64,000 nucleotides of DNA from Polytrichum commune (taxonomy: Eukaryota; Streptophyta; Polytrichopsida; Polytrichales; Polytrichaceae). Within the stretch, counting starts at the first letter, position 1; each line of letters starts with the position of its first letter. A program made the translations under genes and the position numbers. The DNA lies in contig OX485809.1 of assembly GCA_950295325.1 (NCBI GenBank), positions 19,904,001 to 19,968,000 of the forward strand, written 5' to 3'. Below are positions 1 through 12,790 of this stretch, piece by piece. The notes below the pieces were generated by a model. It was not told the origin of the DNA. It ran no database searches and was given only the letters and a program-made list of their open reading frames with translations.

Positions 1-920
1 ACAGAACAAACATTAGTATTGTTTTAGGTGATGATGACGATCGTGATATGGCTGATGCCCCCAAGTTCTACTAGAGGTGCCATTTGTGCCAATAGACAAA
101 TGTGGGTAATGCAAATGCGGATCCAAAGTGGTTGTCATTGAAACCCAAGAGAAACTTGAGTCCACATTGTCTTTGGAAAGGGTATCCCCTAACCCTTACA
201 AAGTATATATCCAATTCGACCTATCCTCATGTTCCTCAACAACATTCACAACAACAATAATTTAACAACCTAGTGTCGGTACTAGGGTTGTCTATACTTT
301 CTTCATTAGATTCACAACATGTTTTCGTTATGGGGAAGAATACATCAGTTGCATTGATTTTGGATAATGGTGTCGATCAACACCATATTATGGAGGACAT
401 GTGGATTCTTCAAAAGATGATATATATACACCTTTGTTGAAATCTATTATCATTTTTTCGTACAATTTTCGTAATGATGTAATCTAAAATTGTGGATGAT
501 ATTGTATTGCAAATGTCTTTAGGTGATTGTAATTTTCACCTTATAGTTGCATACCTTCCAAAGGGCTACCCATTCTTACTATCTCCTCACCTCTCAACAT
601 CATTGTGGAGTGGAATGCATATTCAACTTCCCAAATTGAGGCCCTTTTTGAATTTGGTAATGCTTACCTTCACGAGGATGTTTGCATGCTTGTATTCCTA
701 CACGAAGTAAAAAAGAACTCATGTATAATATAATGATTTATGTGAAAACTTGTGATCTTGTCATTGCAAAGGATTGATGAAGCATCAACAAGTTGTTGCC
801 ATGCTCTGGAGTTGACAATATTCTTATGGTTTATGATAAATATTTTCTTGTACATTCTTCCTTATTGAAATATTTATTACGTGTTAAGTTCAACCTCGTG
901 TTGATATATTCTAGAGAAAA
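1..920. other. Unassigned intergenic sequence
   Basis: AT-rich sequence with short broken reading frames only. A weak stretch near 490-570 could be read as old LINE endonuclease sequence, but I cannot support that. No tRNA, rRNA or intact gene is visible. Confidence 0.4.
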
Positions 921-921
921 A

Positions 922-1047
922 AAGGAAAAAAAAGAAGAAGAAAAACAAACGTTGGGCAATCCGACGTGAATTTGAGCCTGTTGGCCCTACCATGCTCAAG
1001 AAATCCCTTGGTGCAGGGTGGGGTTTACTCCCTACATTGCGGTGGGT
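922..1047 (-). repeat. Truncated tRNA-derived SINE, 3' part
   Basis: Read on the minus strand this matches the 3' body of the SINE copies near 59.8 kb and 61.6 kb, sharing the blocks around TTGAGCCTGTTGG and CTTGGTGCAGGGTGGG. The promoter-like 5' half is absent, so the copy is 5' truncated at about 1047, where LINE-derived sequence begins. The tail is pyrimidine/purine-rich and not the ATTT repeat seen in the other copies. Confidence 0.6.
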
Positions 1048-1099
1048 GGGCTCTTGTTTGTAAAACTATATGAAATAAATGAAGTAATAATACATTATG

Positions 1100-2625
1100 T
1101 TGATACCTATTTACTTTGTGTGTGTGTGTGTGTCGGGGGGGGGGTATTGGTTCTTGTTTATTGTCGAGTTTTTTCTTATTAAGTACTAGGTATGTGAGAT
1201 ATTTGATGGCTATTTGGTGGATAGCTTTCATTGTTTTTTTATAAGTGATGTGGGGACATGTAGGTTCATAAGGAGTTCTATGCTTCTTGTGTGAATGGCT
1301 TTACCCTTGCAGTGATAACTATGAGGGGTCTAATATTCCAGTCGTGTGCTCTTATTACGTTTATTAACGGGTTGTTTTTGTCTTCTTTTGTTTGTATTGC
1401 TTGGTCAAGGAATCTATCATGCGTAAAGGTGAATTCAATAATTTGGATGGCTAGGTCTGGTGTAGGTATTAGTGGACCATTTTGTTCATATGCAACGCCT
1501 TGTATGTAAACGATATCCAATCTTAGTTTTGCAAGGCATTTACATCGTGTGGGTGTTGCATGTGCAAATTAGTACCCATGGCGGGATGGTGTTGTCTCGG
1601 TGGTTGTCGTGTTGGTTACCAACATTAATGAGTGTAAGATGTCTAGTGTATACATTTGATTTTAGTAGGTTGGTGAGTTGGTGGGTAGTGGCATTGTGTC
1701 TTGCGATTCTTAGGCCTTTAAGAAATTTAATGTTTCATAGAGAGAGTGAGCGTGGCCAAGTATATTTGTCGTTCATTTCGCATAACGTGCAATTGGGGTT
1801 GGGGTGTGTGTGTGGCTAGAAGAGATCTTTTCTATGATTGCCCATGTATTGGGCGAATCAGAACTCGAGGAGTTGTGTGATTTGGGCGTCCATAGTTTGT
1901 GGGGTTTTCCAAAAGTAGTTAGACAATTTGTGGTGAATTTTCTCATTGGAGAGCCATTTTTCACATATGTTATGGTTGCTTCTTTTGTGAGCCTATTGTG
2001 TTATGTTTTTATGAATGTATATGTTAATTATTATGCATGTTAGGCTAGTGTTTGAGGGAGGTTTAGCAAATCTATATGGTATGGTGTGGGCTACATGTAT
2101 GCGCGGTATAGGTGTTATGGTGCCTTTTGAGGTGCCATCAATTCCCAGTGAGTCGGCCATGTCATTTCCTTTAATTCATGTGTGAGCTCTAGCTTTCTGG
2201 ATTGTTATTTTGTGTCGGAACCATGTTATGTATTGAACTATAGATGTTATTAACAATTTGTCCAGGTGATTGTGTTGGGAGGATGGGCGTCTTATGTGAT
2301 TGTTAATGAGGTAGATGCTATTGAGGCTATCCATGAAGACATATATGTCGTGATTAATTTCTTGTGTGTTGGCAAGTGCTAACCAAATAGCATATAGATA
2401 TGCTCTAACAATGTTTTGAAATCTTGGGAGTCTTTATGCTATTTGTATGTTGTTGAGTTGGCTATATATTGATGATCCTGCGAGGTTTCCGTTTCCTTTA
2501 CCATATGGTGGGATAAAGGATCCATCCGAATGGATGCTTTGGGATGGGTTGTATTTTTGTGGTTGGGGGCTATAGAGCTTAGTTGGCATTGGGTGGGTTT
2601 GTGCTAGGGGTGGCATGGGTAGTGG
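1100..2625 (-). mobile_element. LINE remnant: RNase H and C-terminal domain
   Basis: Read on the minus strand, broken frames give the end of a non-LTR retrotransposon polyprotein. First comes an RNase H-like region: SDGSF (first catalytic Asp, about 2525), then LYAIWLALANTQE with the expected catalytic Glu changed to Tyr (RAYLYA), then FMDSLNSIYLINNHIRRPS (catalytic Asp, about 2310). Further on is a segment with LDIVYIQG and IIEFTFTHDRF, then PLINVIRAHDWNIRPLIVIT (about 1300-1400), and the extreme C-terminus IHQIAIKYLTYLVLNKKKLD (about 1160-1230). A second copy of the same family lies at 41.5-42.8 kb on the plus strand, which confirms the homology. Stops and frameshifts make this a dead copy, and the reverse transcriptase part is not present. 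Confidence 0.7.
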
Positions 2626-2639
2626 GTAAGATGTCTTGG

Positions 2640-5600
2640 GGGAATTTGTCCTTTTGTTCGATTCTAATTATATTTTTGTTTTTAGACTCGATGATTTTGC
2701 ATTTTAGTTTTTGTTCACAAGATGAGATCATCAACTTGTTATGTGTTTCATAAGTGCGAGGGCGTGCCGGAGGTGGATGTTGGAGCCATTGACATCTTCT
2801 TTAATCTAACCAATTCTTCAACTCAACTCGTGAACAAATAAGGCCCTTAGAGGGGTGGTCGGGAGAAGAACTCTAAATCATTGCAAATTTTTAACCAAAC
2901 ATTAACTAAACTTAAAGTTGTAATTATTGAGGCCTATGCATCCACATGTGATTATATACCATAATGCCAATCAATCACATTTCATTGCTCATTGTCTATG
3001 GTTTTTGTGTTTAATGATTGATTTTGATGTTGTATCCAGTGCTTCCATTCATGCATGTAAGTGTAGCATTCGCCACCTTCTGGATTTGGAGAGTGATTTT
3101 TTCATATTCGATGTCATTTTGTCTCCATTACATAAGGAGGCCCCTCTCCTTACATAGAGAAGTGTACCTCACAGTACATCCCTCATGCATGAAAATAAAC
3201 ATGTTCAGAAGGTTGCAAAACATTCTCGCATTAGTAAGTTTGATTGTCATATGATATTTGTAATTTGTAATGTAATGTAATGTAACAGTTGCATATGGTT
3301 ACACTTTCAAGTATCTTATATTTCTATTTCATGTGAATAAAATCGTGAGTCAATTGCAATCATTGTCTAACTTGATGTTGTTTCCTTCGCATATTGAGAA
3401 TGCGGCATGAGTTATGGCACCTACATTGACATCGGTCACTTGCCAAAACCCTAGCGGTCGGTTTAGTTGGCAGATGTAGATGGCAAGGCAGAGAGTGGTA
3501 ACGAAGATGGTAGCAAGAATGGACAACATCATGGTTAGTCTTAAACATTATGATTGGATTTGTGTGGGTTTGTTTTCGTGTTATGCCATTCTATGAATAA
3601 ATAATAATTAATAGACTTGGTTTTGTGTGCCAATATTATTTTCCCCTACCATCATTTAATTGGACATATTACTCGCGTCCATTGCACAATTTGCATACTT
3701 GATGTCATTTGCTGCCTTTAGATGTATTGGCTGTTTTTTTATTTAGTCCCACTACGTAACACTCTATTGATCATGATAAAACAATCTAAAATGCATATGA
3801 AATTGATTGGTGAATGAAATAACCATATGGATTATTCATACCCGTGCACATGGTCCATCTTTTCATGACTAAGAAATCACAATTTTAAGAAACATGTGAA
3901 CCAAATACCATTTGACTTTTCTCCGTTAGCATATCATGTCTTGTTGGTGTTCTCAAGGTCATGCCTAACCACAAAACACTCAAACATGTTTGTCCGATTG
4001 ACTTGATAAACTAGACCCACTTGCCTAAGATGGGAATATCGTTACAAATTGTGCCAATCTTCCGTACAACATGATGAGACGTTGATAATTTGGTGACCTT
4101 TTCATGCCTATCTAGGAAGTTTCGTGCTTCAAGTTAATGACACATAGAATTGTCAACTCGGTATAATTTATGCACATTCCATATAGTGGCCTCGAAAACT
4201 ATCCACCTATGGGCATGATTCCAAAATGCTTGAAAGTCAACAACATCTTGGACACCGCTATAAGAAAATAGAAAAAGGAAGTTAAGTGGATTTTGTTTTC
4301 CAATGCCTGCCATAAGCGGTGCAACACAATAGACTGCTTCTGTTATACTAGGTATACTAACAATATGTTAAACAAAGGACCCATGTCTTTATATTAAGCT
4401 TTTCAATTTAATGTGAGAAATGCCTCCACCATATATACAAATTATACACCATTAATTAAATGCTCCTTTATTGTATATAATATCCACATTCATTTTCCAA
4501 TGAGAAAGTTATTGAATGTTTTTCTTCCATATCATGTAACTCAACGTTTGTATGAGACAAACAAAGATAAAAGCACAATAACTTAGCCACGATCTAGAGA
4601 GATATAAACTAAAGGAAGCCCATGAGAGCTCCAAGAGTCTATAGTTTCAAAAAACCTATGACCCAAATGGGCTAAATCCAAACCCTAACAAGAACACACA
4701 TGATAGTCATTGAGGACTATGGCCATATGAAAATAATGAATGTGGTATTCGTGAAAACATCACATGGTATGCAAAAATGTCACAAGTGTCGTTTTCTTGA
4801 ATACAAGGAAGGTTGGCTTCAATTGGTATTTGCATGCAACTTTCACCAATTCCATCTAGATGTATTTACAAAATACTAATAATGTGTGCAAGTGATAACG
4901 AGGAAGACGTTTCTTCTATTATTATGAATGTTATGTTCTTCATCGTTTCTTCCAACACTCTTGATAGCAATCAAAACATAACATTCATGATATAAACACG
5001 TTTCTTATTTTCTCTATGAATTTGTACCATAGATGCCCATACAAAAACTAGTTCATAATGTAATTTCTTCCAACTTTGAAGTGCACTCCACAAGACTGGA
5101 AATTGTGTCAGCCCCGAAAAAAACATCACGTGTGAATATGATGTTTTCAAGAATATTGTGTTAGTGGATAAAAATTTGAAGAGGATAAAACTAACACATC
5201 TATTGTCAACTTTTTCTCTAAACCTTAGGACCCTTTTTGCTACATCTACCTTTATGTCATAAACTTTATCAAGCTTTTTATATGTACACACTAAAGAAAA
5301 CAATAGATTACCTTAAAGTATTTTATATACGTGAATGCCCCTTCTTACATTCACGTTACTTTGTACATGATATGAAGAGTCCACCCCCAAGGCATTGACC
5401 TTTAATATATAAATAGAACAAACTTGCAACCCTACACAAACAATGACCATGACAACAACTTATATTTTTTCAAGTGGTGTTGGTTTCATTGTCAATTGAA
5501 CCATGCCAATCTTACATGTTATGGTCCACTCAATCATCGGGTGAACCAGTCAACCAATAGTATATGAGCAATAAGGGTTCAATGAGTCTAGCGGGGGAGA

Positions 5601-5822
5601 AAACAAAGGGCTCTTGAATCATTGTTAAACTATGTTCGTATTCCAAGATGAAAGGGGCACCTATGATGTCTCCACCAACACAAATTATGGTGAACACATT
5701 ATTTGGAAGAAAAAAAAAATGCACTAAAACTTGGTATGTATATTGACCGTGTTTACATTTATTTGCAATATTAAAATAAAATATTGAAAAACTTGTTTGA
5801 ACTTTATTGGGTGGCTATGGAC
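2640..5822. other. Gene-free repeat-derived stretch
   Basis: About 3.2 kb without a supportable gene. A short piece near 2850 (GGTGGTCGGGAGAAGAAC) resembles the end of the hAT MITE family described elsewhere. The rest is AT-rich with short frames and no recognisable domain. Confidence 0.4.
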
Positions 5823-5830
5823 CCCCAAGG

Positions 5831-6058
5831 CAATGCCCGGGAGGTTTTAGGGACATAATTGGTCAAAACCCTAGCGATTTCAAGACCAACCCAGTTACAT
5901 GTTGTGATCTTTTGGTTTTCCTTTACTAATTTGAGGTATATTCTATAGATTCTTCTAAAACGATTGGTAATACTCATGAAATGTTCAACTTTTAACTGGT
6001 TATTTCTCAAACTCAACCGGTTCATATGTAATTAGTGGTCGGTTCTCCAAGTTCATTG
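5831..6058 (-). mobile_element. hAT-type MITE, copy 1
   Basis: A 228-bp element belonging to a family with ends of type CARTGRTCGGGGAG. It is flanked by 8-bp near-direct repeats, CCCCAAGG at 5823-5830 and CCCCAATG at 6059-6066. The body contains the family signature AACCGGTTGAGTTTGAG, here in reverse. Ends beginning CA-TG plus an 8-bp target duplication are typical of hAT elements. It is too short to encode a transposase. Confidence 0.8.
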
Positions 6059-6267
6059 CCCCAATGCAATCGAATGTTGAAACCTAAATACGCAAACATC
6101 TACATAGTAAGCCATTATAGCGTACATGCCATGCAACCGAGTTGGCCATTGGTTCACGATTATTTCCTTAGTGTTCTTAGTTTCCTTTGTCGGTGTGTAC
6201 ATAAGTTCGGTCATTGGATAGGTCTATCTCGTGGCCTATCTTGCAAGCCTCAACTTGGAGTCACTAA

Positions 6268-7153
6268 GGGCCACTTCACACACAGGACTGAGAGCCCATG
6301 ACCATTGCACTTTCAAGCACTCTCATTGGTGGAAAAGGCGGAGCCGAGCCAAGTTCGCTTAACACTACACTTGACGGACCAACGGAGTAAATGAACGCAA
6401 GATGGATTTAAAGTCCGCACGGATTCCTACATGGCATTAAATGGATCATGTTTCACAGTCACATGGGTTATTTTTAAAAATCATCTCTTGGAGGTAGGCT
6501 TAAGGTAGGGGTGGCTATTTCCGTCCAAATTTCATATGTGCCTAGTTGGGATGCTGAAACTATTTTTTTATAAATTTTGAGCGCTCTGCAAAGCTGGTGC
6601 AAGAGCAACTATGAAAAAATCAAAAAAATTCAGCATGTTTATGATTTCCTACAAAATTTGAAAGGAAACCTTGTAGAGTGACCAACACTCACACATAGGG
6701 TACGTGGTATATCCACAGGGTGGATTTCTAAAACCGACCGCTGGCAGCCAATGAAATGCTGGCAGCGCTGTGAACGGTAAAAACACCTTGATAGGTGCTT
6801 TTGTAAACCCAGGTAAAAACACCTAATAAGGTGCTTCCGACATAGGGGTCGACTTTAGGACCCGCACGGAAATAGCCACCCCTACCTTAACACAAAACCA
6901 AGAGACCATGACACTACGAATGCTCACAACCGTTGATTTATTCTATTTTATCATGTGCGAGAACCCACGTGAATAGAAATTCATTGAAATAGCATTTGGT
7001 TGAGGGTCCGGTTACATGTGATTTCACACTACACTTGAGGGTCTGTGACCACACCATGATTTTGGAGGTGTCTTGGGCCGGCCTTTGGACACTCTCTTTT
7101 TGTGCTCTCCCAATTTCATGGTCACGGCTCTTGGCTTGTGCGTGAAGTGGCCC
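6268..7153. mobile_element. PIF/Harbinger-type element PH-1
   Basis: Inverted ends GGGCCACTTCACACACAGGA and, at the other end, GTGAAGTGGCCC. Left flank TAA, right flank TAC, close to the 3-bp TWA duplication of Harbinger elements. A sister copy sits at 52898-53399. Subtracting the nested insertion at 6504-6886 and its 4-bp duplication leaves 499 bp, matching the 502 bp of the sister copy. No transposase frame is present, so it is non-autonomous. Confidence 0.8.
6504..6886. mobile_element. TTAA-flanked element nested in PH-1
   Basis: A 383-bp insertion with inverted ends GGTAGGGGTGGCTATTTCC and GGAAATAGCCACCCCTACC, flanked on both sides by TTAA (6500-6503 and 6887-6890). The empty site is visible in the sister Harbinger copy near 53128, where GGTAGGCCTAACAC runs uninterrupted. 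A TTAA duplication is the hallmark of piggyBac-like elements, so a piggyBac-type MITE is the best reading. The internal sequence codes for nothing recognisable. Confidence 0.75.
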
Positions 7154-7159
7154 TACATG

Positions 7160-8714
7160 TCGTGGAGGAACCGATGTAGACTGTTAATGTTGTCTACATA
7201 ACTTATTAGATAGTTTCATTTTACTGACATGGCTGCGTCGAGTGCTTTATGTTTATAAAACTGTCAAAGAGGAATTAGTACTGTAAGGTGCTTTTTGCCT
7301 CATTTTTTGATACCCAACTAAGATTGCCACGTGGGATTTGAGCTGTTTCCAGCAATAAGAAAACGACACGTGTGAAACAGCGAGAATGTAGCATGAAGCA
7401 CTGTAAGGTACTATTTGACTGTCTGGCTGATTACTTTAGGAAAAAGGGTGTGCCTGCCTACTACGGGGCTCCCTCAAGCGCTCGTGCCCGCATGACACGG
7501 TGGCACGGCGCCCCGCATCTGCGTGCCAGCTCACCACCAGCAGGCGCCAGCTCACCATCGTCCTCAATCATGCCCCCGAAAAGTTTAATATTTTCCACTG
7601 CCGCTTCGCCATGGACTCGCTCCTGCATTCCCTGGAAGGCCAGGCCTCTTTCTTTCTTTCTTTCTGTCTTTCTCTCTGTCAATGCGCGCCCAGCGCTCTT
7701 GTTATTGTTGTTGTTGTTGTTGTTTGCATTAGCATTTCTCACTGCATCCTCCAAAACCCTACACCACCTCTTGGAACCCTTGCGACCAGGATCTGTGGAA
7801 GGCGCGCTCTGTGGGTGCACTGGTAAGCTCGCACACATCGATTTGACACGCCTGGACTGACAGAGAATCGTGTGCGGAATATATGCCCGTGGACATGGAT
7901 TGGGGAGTTTGGGGGCCTGCGGGAGATTCGTTGTTGATCGGTTTTTACATGGGCCGCTGGATTGGTATGGGAGGTTGCATGTATAGCAGAGAGAGAGATA
8001 GATAGATAGATAGATAGAGAGAGATATATACTTGTGTGCGAGATTTGTATAGTTCTGTAGCCTTGGATTAGTCCGGTGGTTTGGCCATTAATCTTTCATG
8101 TGTCGAGGGCATGTGGAACTCATGCATGGTCTGTGTATGGTGGCGTGGGAGGTTGCGGTGTGAACGATAATCATGTGTGAGGTTTATAGTTGTGGATAGT
8201 CGTGGACGTTATTGTTGCGGAGTCTCAGTTGCCAAACCCTTGTGTCGAGGATCTCAGTCTGTTCTCCGAGTCATGATTGTTCTATGTCATGTCCCTGGGG
8301 TCATGGATGGGCTGGATTAGGACATGGGAGAGAACCACGTCTGAGATTTGTACTTCTGTGGTCACGGGTTGCAGAGTTTAGGGTATTAGGGTTAGGAGGC
8401 ATGGCATGGTGATGGGATAACATTCGTTGCACAATCGCCTTTTTTTGGTTGTTCTCCCTCCATGAGGATCGTGGTGAAATTGATGTGGGTTTTGAATTGT
8501 GGTTCAGGTGCGGGGTGATGGAATTGTGAAGTGTCGAACGGAGAGGTGCATGCGCATTGCGATTGTGGTTGTGATGCCTAAGAAATGAGGGTTTGGAGGT
8601 GATTGATTGCAATGGGGTTGGGAGGCCGGAATGCCTGTGGGTAGTAGTAGCGTGGTGGTGTAGCTCAGGGGTTTCTGCTGTAGGACTGTTTGTGCAGAGT
8701 AAAAGAATTGAGCT
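7160..8714 (+). promoter_or_regulatory. Promoter and leader region of the DeSI gene
   Basis: The DNA upstream of the DeSI start is locally GC-richer and carries three simple repeats: CTTT-type at about 7645-7680, TTG at about 7699-7724, and GATA at about 7989-8025. Long open frames on both strands (for example 7372-7860 +) have low-complexity composition and no family resemblance, so I treat them as chance frames in an untranslated leader or promoter. No TATA element or transcription start can be fixed from sequence alone. Confidence 0.4.
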
Positions 8715-11021
8715 ATGGCAGAGGTGACACTGCATGTGTACGACGTAACCAACAGTATGAACGAGCGTGCAAACTCGGCCATTTTCAACCTTAATAAAAT
8801 ATTTCGCGACGGCATTGGTCTTGGTGGTATCTTTCATGGTGCAGTTCAGGTGGGTCTCTTTAACTAAATCCTGACTCCTTCATCAACTAGAATTATGAAT
8901 GCTTAAAGATGATACTTCACAGATTTTCTTGAGCAGAACGCAGTGATTTCTTCACTCTGCATTAGTTCTCAATGTCACAGCCATGCCCTGGAATTTCTAT
9001 GTCAATTTTGTGAGAGGTGTGATCTTAGCACATCTTTGTGTATGCTGGATACACTAGCGCCTGAGGTGTGGGACCTGCCTTTTGGTCTAGGGCTTTCAAT
9101 TTCTTGCTCTGGAGGATATAGACGATAATGATTTTTCTCTTCGTGCCACCACCATCAGTAGGTCATCTTGGCACGTTCTACTATTAAATATATGAGTTAG
9201 TTGATTGAAGGTAAACATTATGACAAGCTGACAATGTCTAGCCTCACAGGATGGTAGCACTTCTATGTAGGAGAAGATACAGACTTTTGTTCTGTTTGTT
9301 TTGCCCCTGACAAGGCTTACCTGTACTGGTCATTTCTGAGAGCAATCTCTTGATTATCGGGATTTTAGGAACCCGCTCTTGAGGCTATTAAAATTGTGCT
9401 CTCCCAAGTGTGCTTGAGAGATGTTCATTGCCATGGGCATGTGCTGATTTAGTTTACAGTGAATGTCCATACGTGGGGTTAAGTTGTGGCCATCAACAAG
9501 AAGGTGCTAGCTTACTAATGAGATTGAATGTGCTGGATTGCTACTTCCGTTTCCTGTGAAGCCATTAGAATGGTATAGAGGTGGTATTTGGTCCAGTATG
9601 ATATCTTGTCATGGCATAAATTCTCAGTTGTAATCCTGCACTTGATTTTCCAAGGAAATTGGAATTTGCAATAATGTGGTTGATGGTTATTTAATGAATG
9701 GGTTATTCTGCTTTTGCCTACATCGGCATCTTAAATTTTATTCAGACTCTGAAATTGTCTAAACTTGTACGGAGTTTGCTTCCAGGTGAATGACCTGGAA
9801 TGGTCATTTGGGTTCTGTGAGAATGGGAGTGGCGTCTTTAGCTGTCAACCGAAGGCAAATCCTATGTACAAGTATAGGGAAAGCGTGCCGTTGGGAACTA
9901 CAGAATTGTCAAGATCAGAGATTGAGAGAATCTTGATTGTTCTCAGAAGAGACTGGCCTGGTGCTTCTTATGATCTCCTGTCTCGAAATTGCAACCATTT
10001 CTGTGAAGAATTCTGTTTGAAGCTTGGTGTTGACAAGCTGCCATGTATGTATTGATATCTTATACCCTTCTTTTCTGCACATTATTCATTGCTGGTTTTT
10101 GGGAGTTGAGTGTCTCAAGAACATGGATACGTGTTCATTGTTTTAAAGATTCTGGTTAATGTCAATCGGCACAGAAGTTGGATACTGCTAGATGAGAGTT
10201 TATGTTTTCAATACTGATTTATTGTGCTGGTGGGACAGTGTGGGTGAACAGATTTGCAAATGCTGGCGATGCTGCAATTGAAGCTGCTGAAATTGCAATG
10301 GAACGGGTATATATACAAATAAATAAGCAACTATGTAACTATACATACATATATTGTTATTCTGTCATTTTTTTTCCAGATATGGTCTCTCTCCACGTAA
10401 GGTTTATAAAGTTACAGACAAGGGAAATATGAAGTGTACAGCTGATGAGAAGTTCTTGGCAGCTGTAATCTTCATTTTGCCCTTGTCTGTAATTCAAAAT
10501 CTTAGGTGGGGGAAGGCCCTATGTGAATATTTTTTGGAAATCCAGAAAATTTGAATCATTTCTCCTGTTCCCGATTGTGAGTAAATTCTTTGGTCTTGAG
10601 AGCTGATGCAGTTTACAAATCAAGATGCAGTTGAGGCTTGGTGAGGGAGTGATCATATTGATTCGTGGGTGATCATTCTCAAATTATTAATCTTCTGAGA
10701 AGAACATGTGCAATTTTTATTGAATTTAGTTTTGGTTCTGATCTACAGTTGAGGCAAGCAAAAGCAGAGGTGGTATCAGTCAGTAGCAAGGCTATGCGAT
10801 TTGTTTTTGGGCCACCAGCACCAGCATCACCAGGTAGCTCAGATGCTGCATCTGGCGACTCTCCTGGTAATTTAAGTCGACGCTTTGCCTTCATGGGAAG
10901 TCCGTCAAGGTTACTTGCAAGAGGTTCACCAACATCATCTGAGAATGGGAGTAGCGGGCGGTCTAGTGGACAAAGTAGTGATTCGTCAGAAACTCCTGTT
11001 ATTCAGCTACCCTGGAAATAA
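8715..11021 (+). CDS. DeSI-like (PPPDE) deSUMOylating isopeptidase
   Basis: Four exons: 8715-8849, 9786-10044, 10239-10306 and 10749-11021, all joined by GT-AG introns in consistent phase, giving 244 residues. The PPPDE domain covers about residues 1-155. It starts MAEVTLHVYDVTNS, carries the catalytic His in GGIFHGAVQ (H41) and the catalytic Cys in SRNCNHFCEEF (C114). The FGFCENGSGVF and NPMYKYRES blocks are typical of plant DeSI proteins, and WVNRFANAGD closes the domain. The last exon adds a Ser/Gly/Pro-rich tail of about 80 residues, presumably disordered. Members of the family remove SUMO (some ubiquitin) from substrates as papain-like cysteine proteases in cytosol or nucleus. Both catalytic residues are present, so it should be active. 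Start chosen because the conserved domain begins at this ATG. Intron 1 (936 bp) is the longest. Confidence 0.92.
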
Positions 11022-11600
11022 ATTCAGATTTATATGTTATATAATTTGGAACCCCACAGTCTAAGGACAAGTTCAAGATATGTCATATCATGTTTTCAAG
11101 GATGGCAAGTGACTGGCTGCTATGCCCATCATTATTTGGAGGGGTTACGTTATTGTGCAATTCCATCCAAGGTGGGTGGATTTGATCAATTTGTATCGGT
11201 AGTCACAAGAGTCTTGTTCTTGCCCACTTGCTGTAAACAGCTTAGTGAAGGCAATAGCTGGATACATCACATCAGTAGGTGCGGTTTCAACATTTTTTCT
11301 TTCCTGTCAAGTGATGGTAATGTAAGATTGGCTTTGAATCAGGAACTGACAGACACTTTTTTTCTGTATATTATCTTTCGGTTTAATAAAAGAAGACAAT
11401 TTTGTTTACCATGATCTAGAATTCTTGGGTTAGGTGTTGTCTTTTGATTGGTTCTCTGGAGTTTGTGAAGAACTTTGTGTTGGTCATTACAGGCCTGCCT
11501 TCCTTAGACATGGGTAACAACAAATTATTGGTTTGAGCGAGGAGTATCGTGTTCCTGTGCCAGTGGTTTCTTGAGTTTATAAACTGCAATGCTTAGTCTG
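11022..11600 (+). other. 3' flank of the DeSI gene
   Basis: Probable 3' untranslated region and downstream DNA. AATAAA-like motifs occur near 11384. A long open frame from 11034 has no family resemblance and starts just after the stop codon, so it is not reported as a gene. Confidence 0.35.
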
Positions 11601-12790
11601 TTCCTGATGTGTCCACTGCGAAATTGATCAGCAGCACTGGTTATTTTGGAGGAACTGACTTAAGAAGGACGTCACCCCTTAAGTTTTCAGTTGACTCCAT
11701 TGAAATGGCAACTGAAGGGCTGCAACTCTGGTTAGAGGACGGCATTATTTGTATTAAACATATGCATTTATTTCTTTTGCATAGGAAGTTGGAGAATTGA
11801 TGATTTGCTGTAGTGCAGATGGACGGTCTATTGGTGCTCCATCACAAGTTGAAAAATATCTCTCAGAAATGATGTAAGTTGATTTTTGGGGTGTTGTATA
11901 GCATTGTCGAACATATTTGTGCAATTCTAGGTACATAGTTAGTATGCTATGGATATATGGGGATCATCTATGTTCAATTCCTAAATCTGAAGTAAACTTT
12001 TGAATACATTTGTACCTATCTTACCACCATTTTGGAAGTTATGAATATTTTGATTTCTCTACATTTTCGTCATTGATTATTGGAAATGGACACCTAGCTG
12101 ATGCAAAAGCCTAGGTCAAAATTGGCCAAATTTTTCTCAGGCCAAAGGCTTGATGTACTTCTAATTGAGATGATTCTTGTTGTTAGGCAATCTTGAAACC
12201 TTTGCAAAGACATCCTACAATTTAAAAAGGCCCCAATGTGCTTCCATCTTGTTACATGATTATATTTCCACAAAAATTGCTCACCTACTAAATCTGTGAT
12301 TCCCCCCATATAAGTTGCCTACACTGACGATAGGAGGAGGACTACTGAAGATTAGAATGACTGATGGAAATGAGAAGTTGAATGTTATGGTTTCAAGATA
12401 TCAAACTTGTTGTTAGTAATTAGTGTGAGTAGCAGTACTCAAACGCCCTAATTTGTTGATGGTGAATGAAACTGTGGTTTGTTTACTTGTGTGTCGATTG
12501 GACAAGGTACTTATTACATGTCCACCAAATTCTTTGGTTCATAAGAAAGTCATGGACACTGCTTATGGCTAGCAATTCTCAATCCATAAGAATGTAACTA
12601 TGTGATGAGTTGGATGGCAATAATTTTGAGACTCGTAATGTCAGGCCCGGATTTGGAGCTTCAACATTACAACAATTATGGAGGACTGTGTTTCGGAAAC
12701 CTCAACCCTCTGATCTTGGTGGAGGTGGGCACTCAAGGGGTGACCCCCCAGGGAGACCACCGGGCTCTACTTCAGAGAATACCAACTGCC
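11600..12790 (+). other. Exon-like fragments of an unidentified gene
   Basis: Two stretches look like real coding exons. The first is 11785-11873: an acceptor TTTTGCATAG, then a frame reading EVGELMICCSADGRSIGAP and QVEKYLSEM, then a consensus donor GTAAGT. The second is about 12610-12798: LDGNNFETRNVRPGFG, STLQQLWRTVFRKPQ, ending in a Gly/Pro-rich tail and a TGA stop. I recognise neither. They could be the 3' exons of one gene downstream of the DeSI gene, alternative 3' exons, or relics of a duplicated gene. No start exon is visible between them and the DeSI stop. Confidence 0.3.

Noticed and set aside
490-710. Possible LINE endonuclease fragment (NFHLIVAYLP)
   Set aside because: Too short, and no catalytic residues or neighbouring LINE blocks in the right order.
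7372-7860. 162-codon plus-strand frame before the DeSI gene, with a long opposite frame
   Set aside because: Low-complexity composition driven by CTTT and TTG microsatellites and long frames on both strands; no domain.
8301-8837. 178-codon minus-strand frame opposite DeSI exon 1
   Set aside because: Shadow of the leader and first exon; rich in His/Thr/Ser with no family resemblance.
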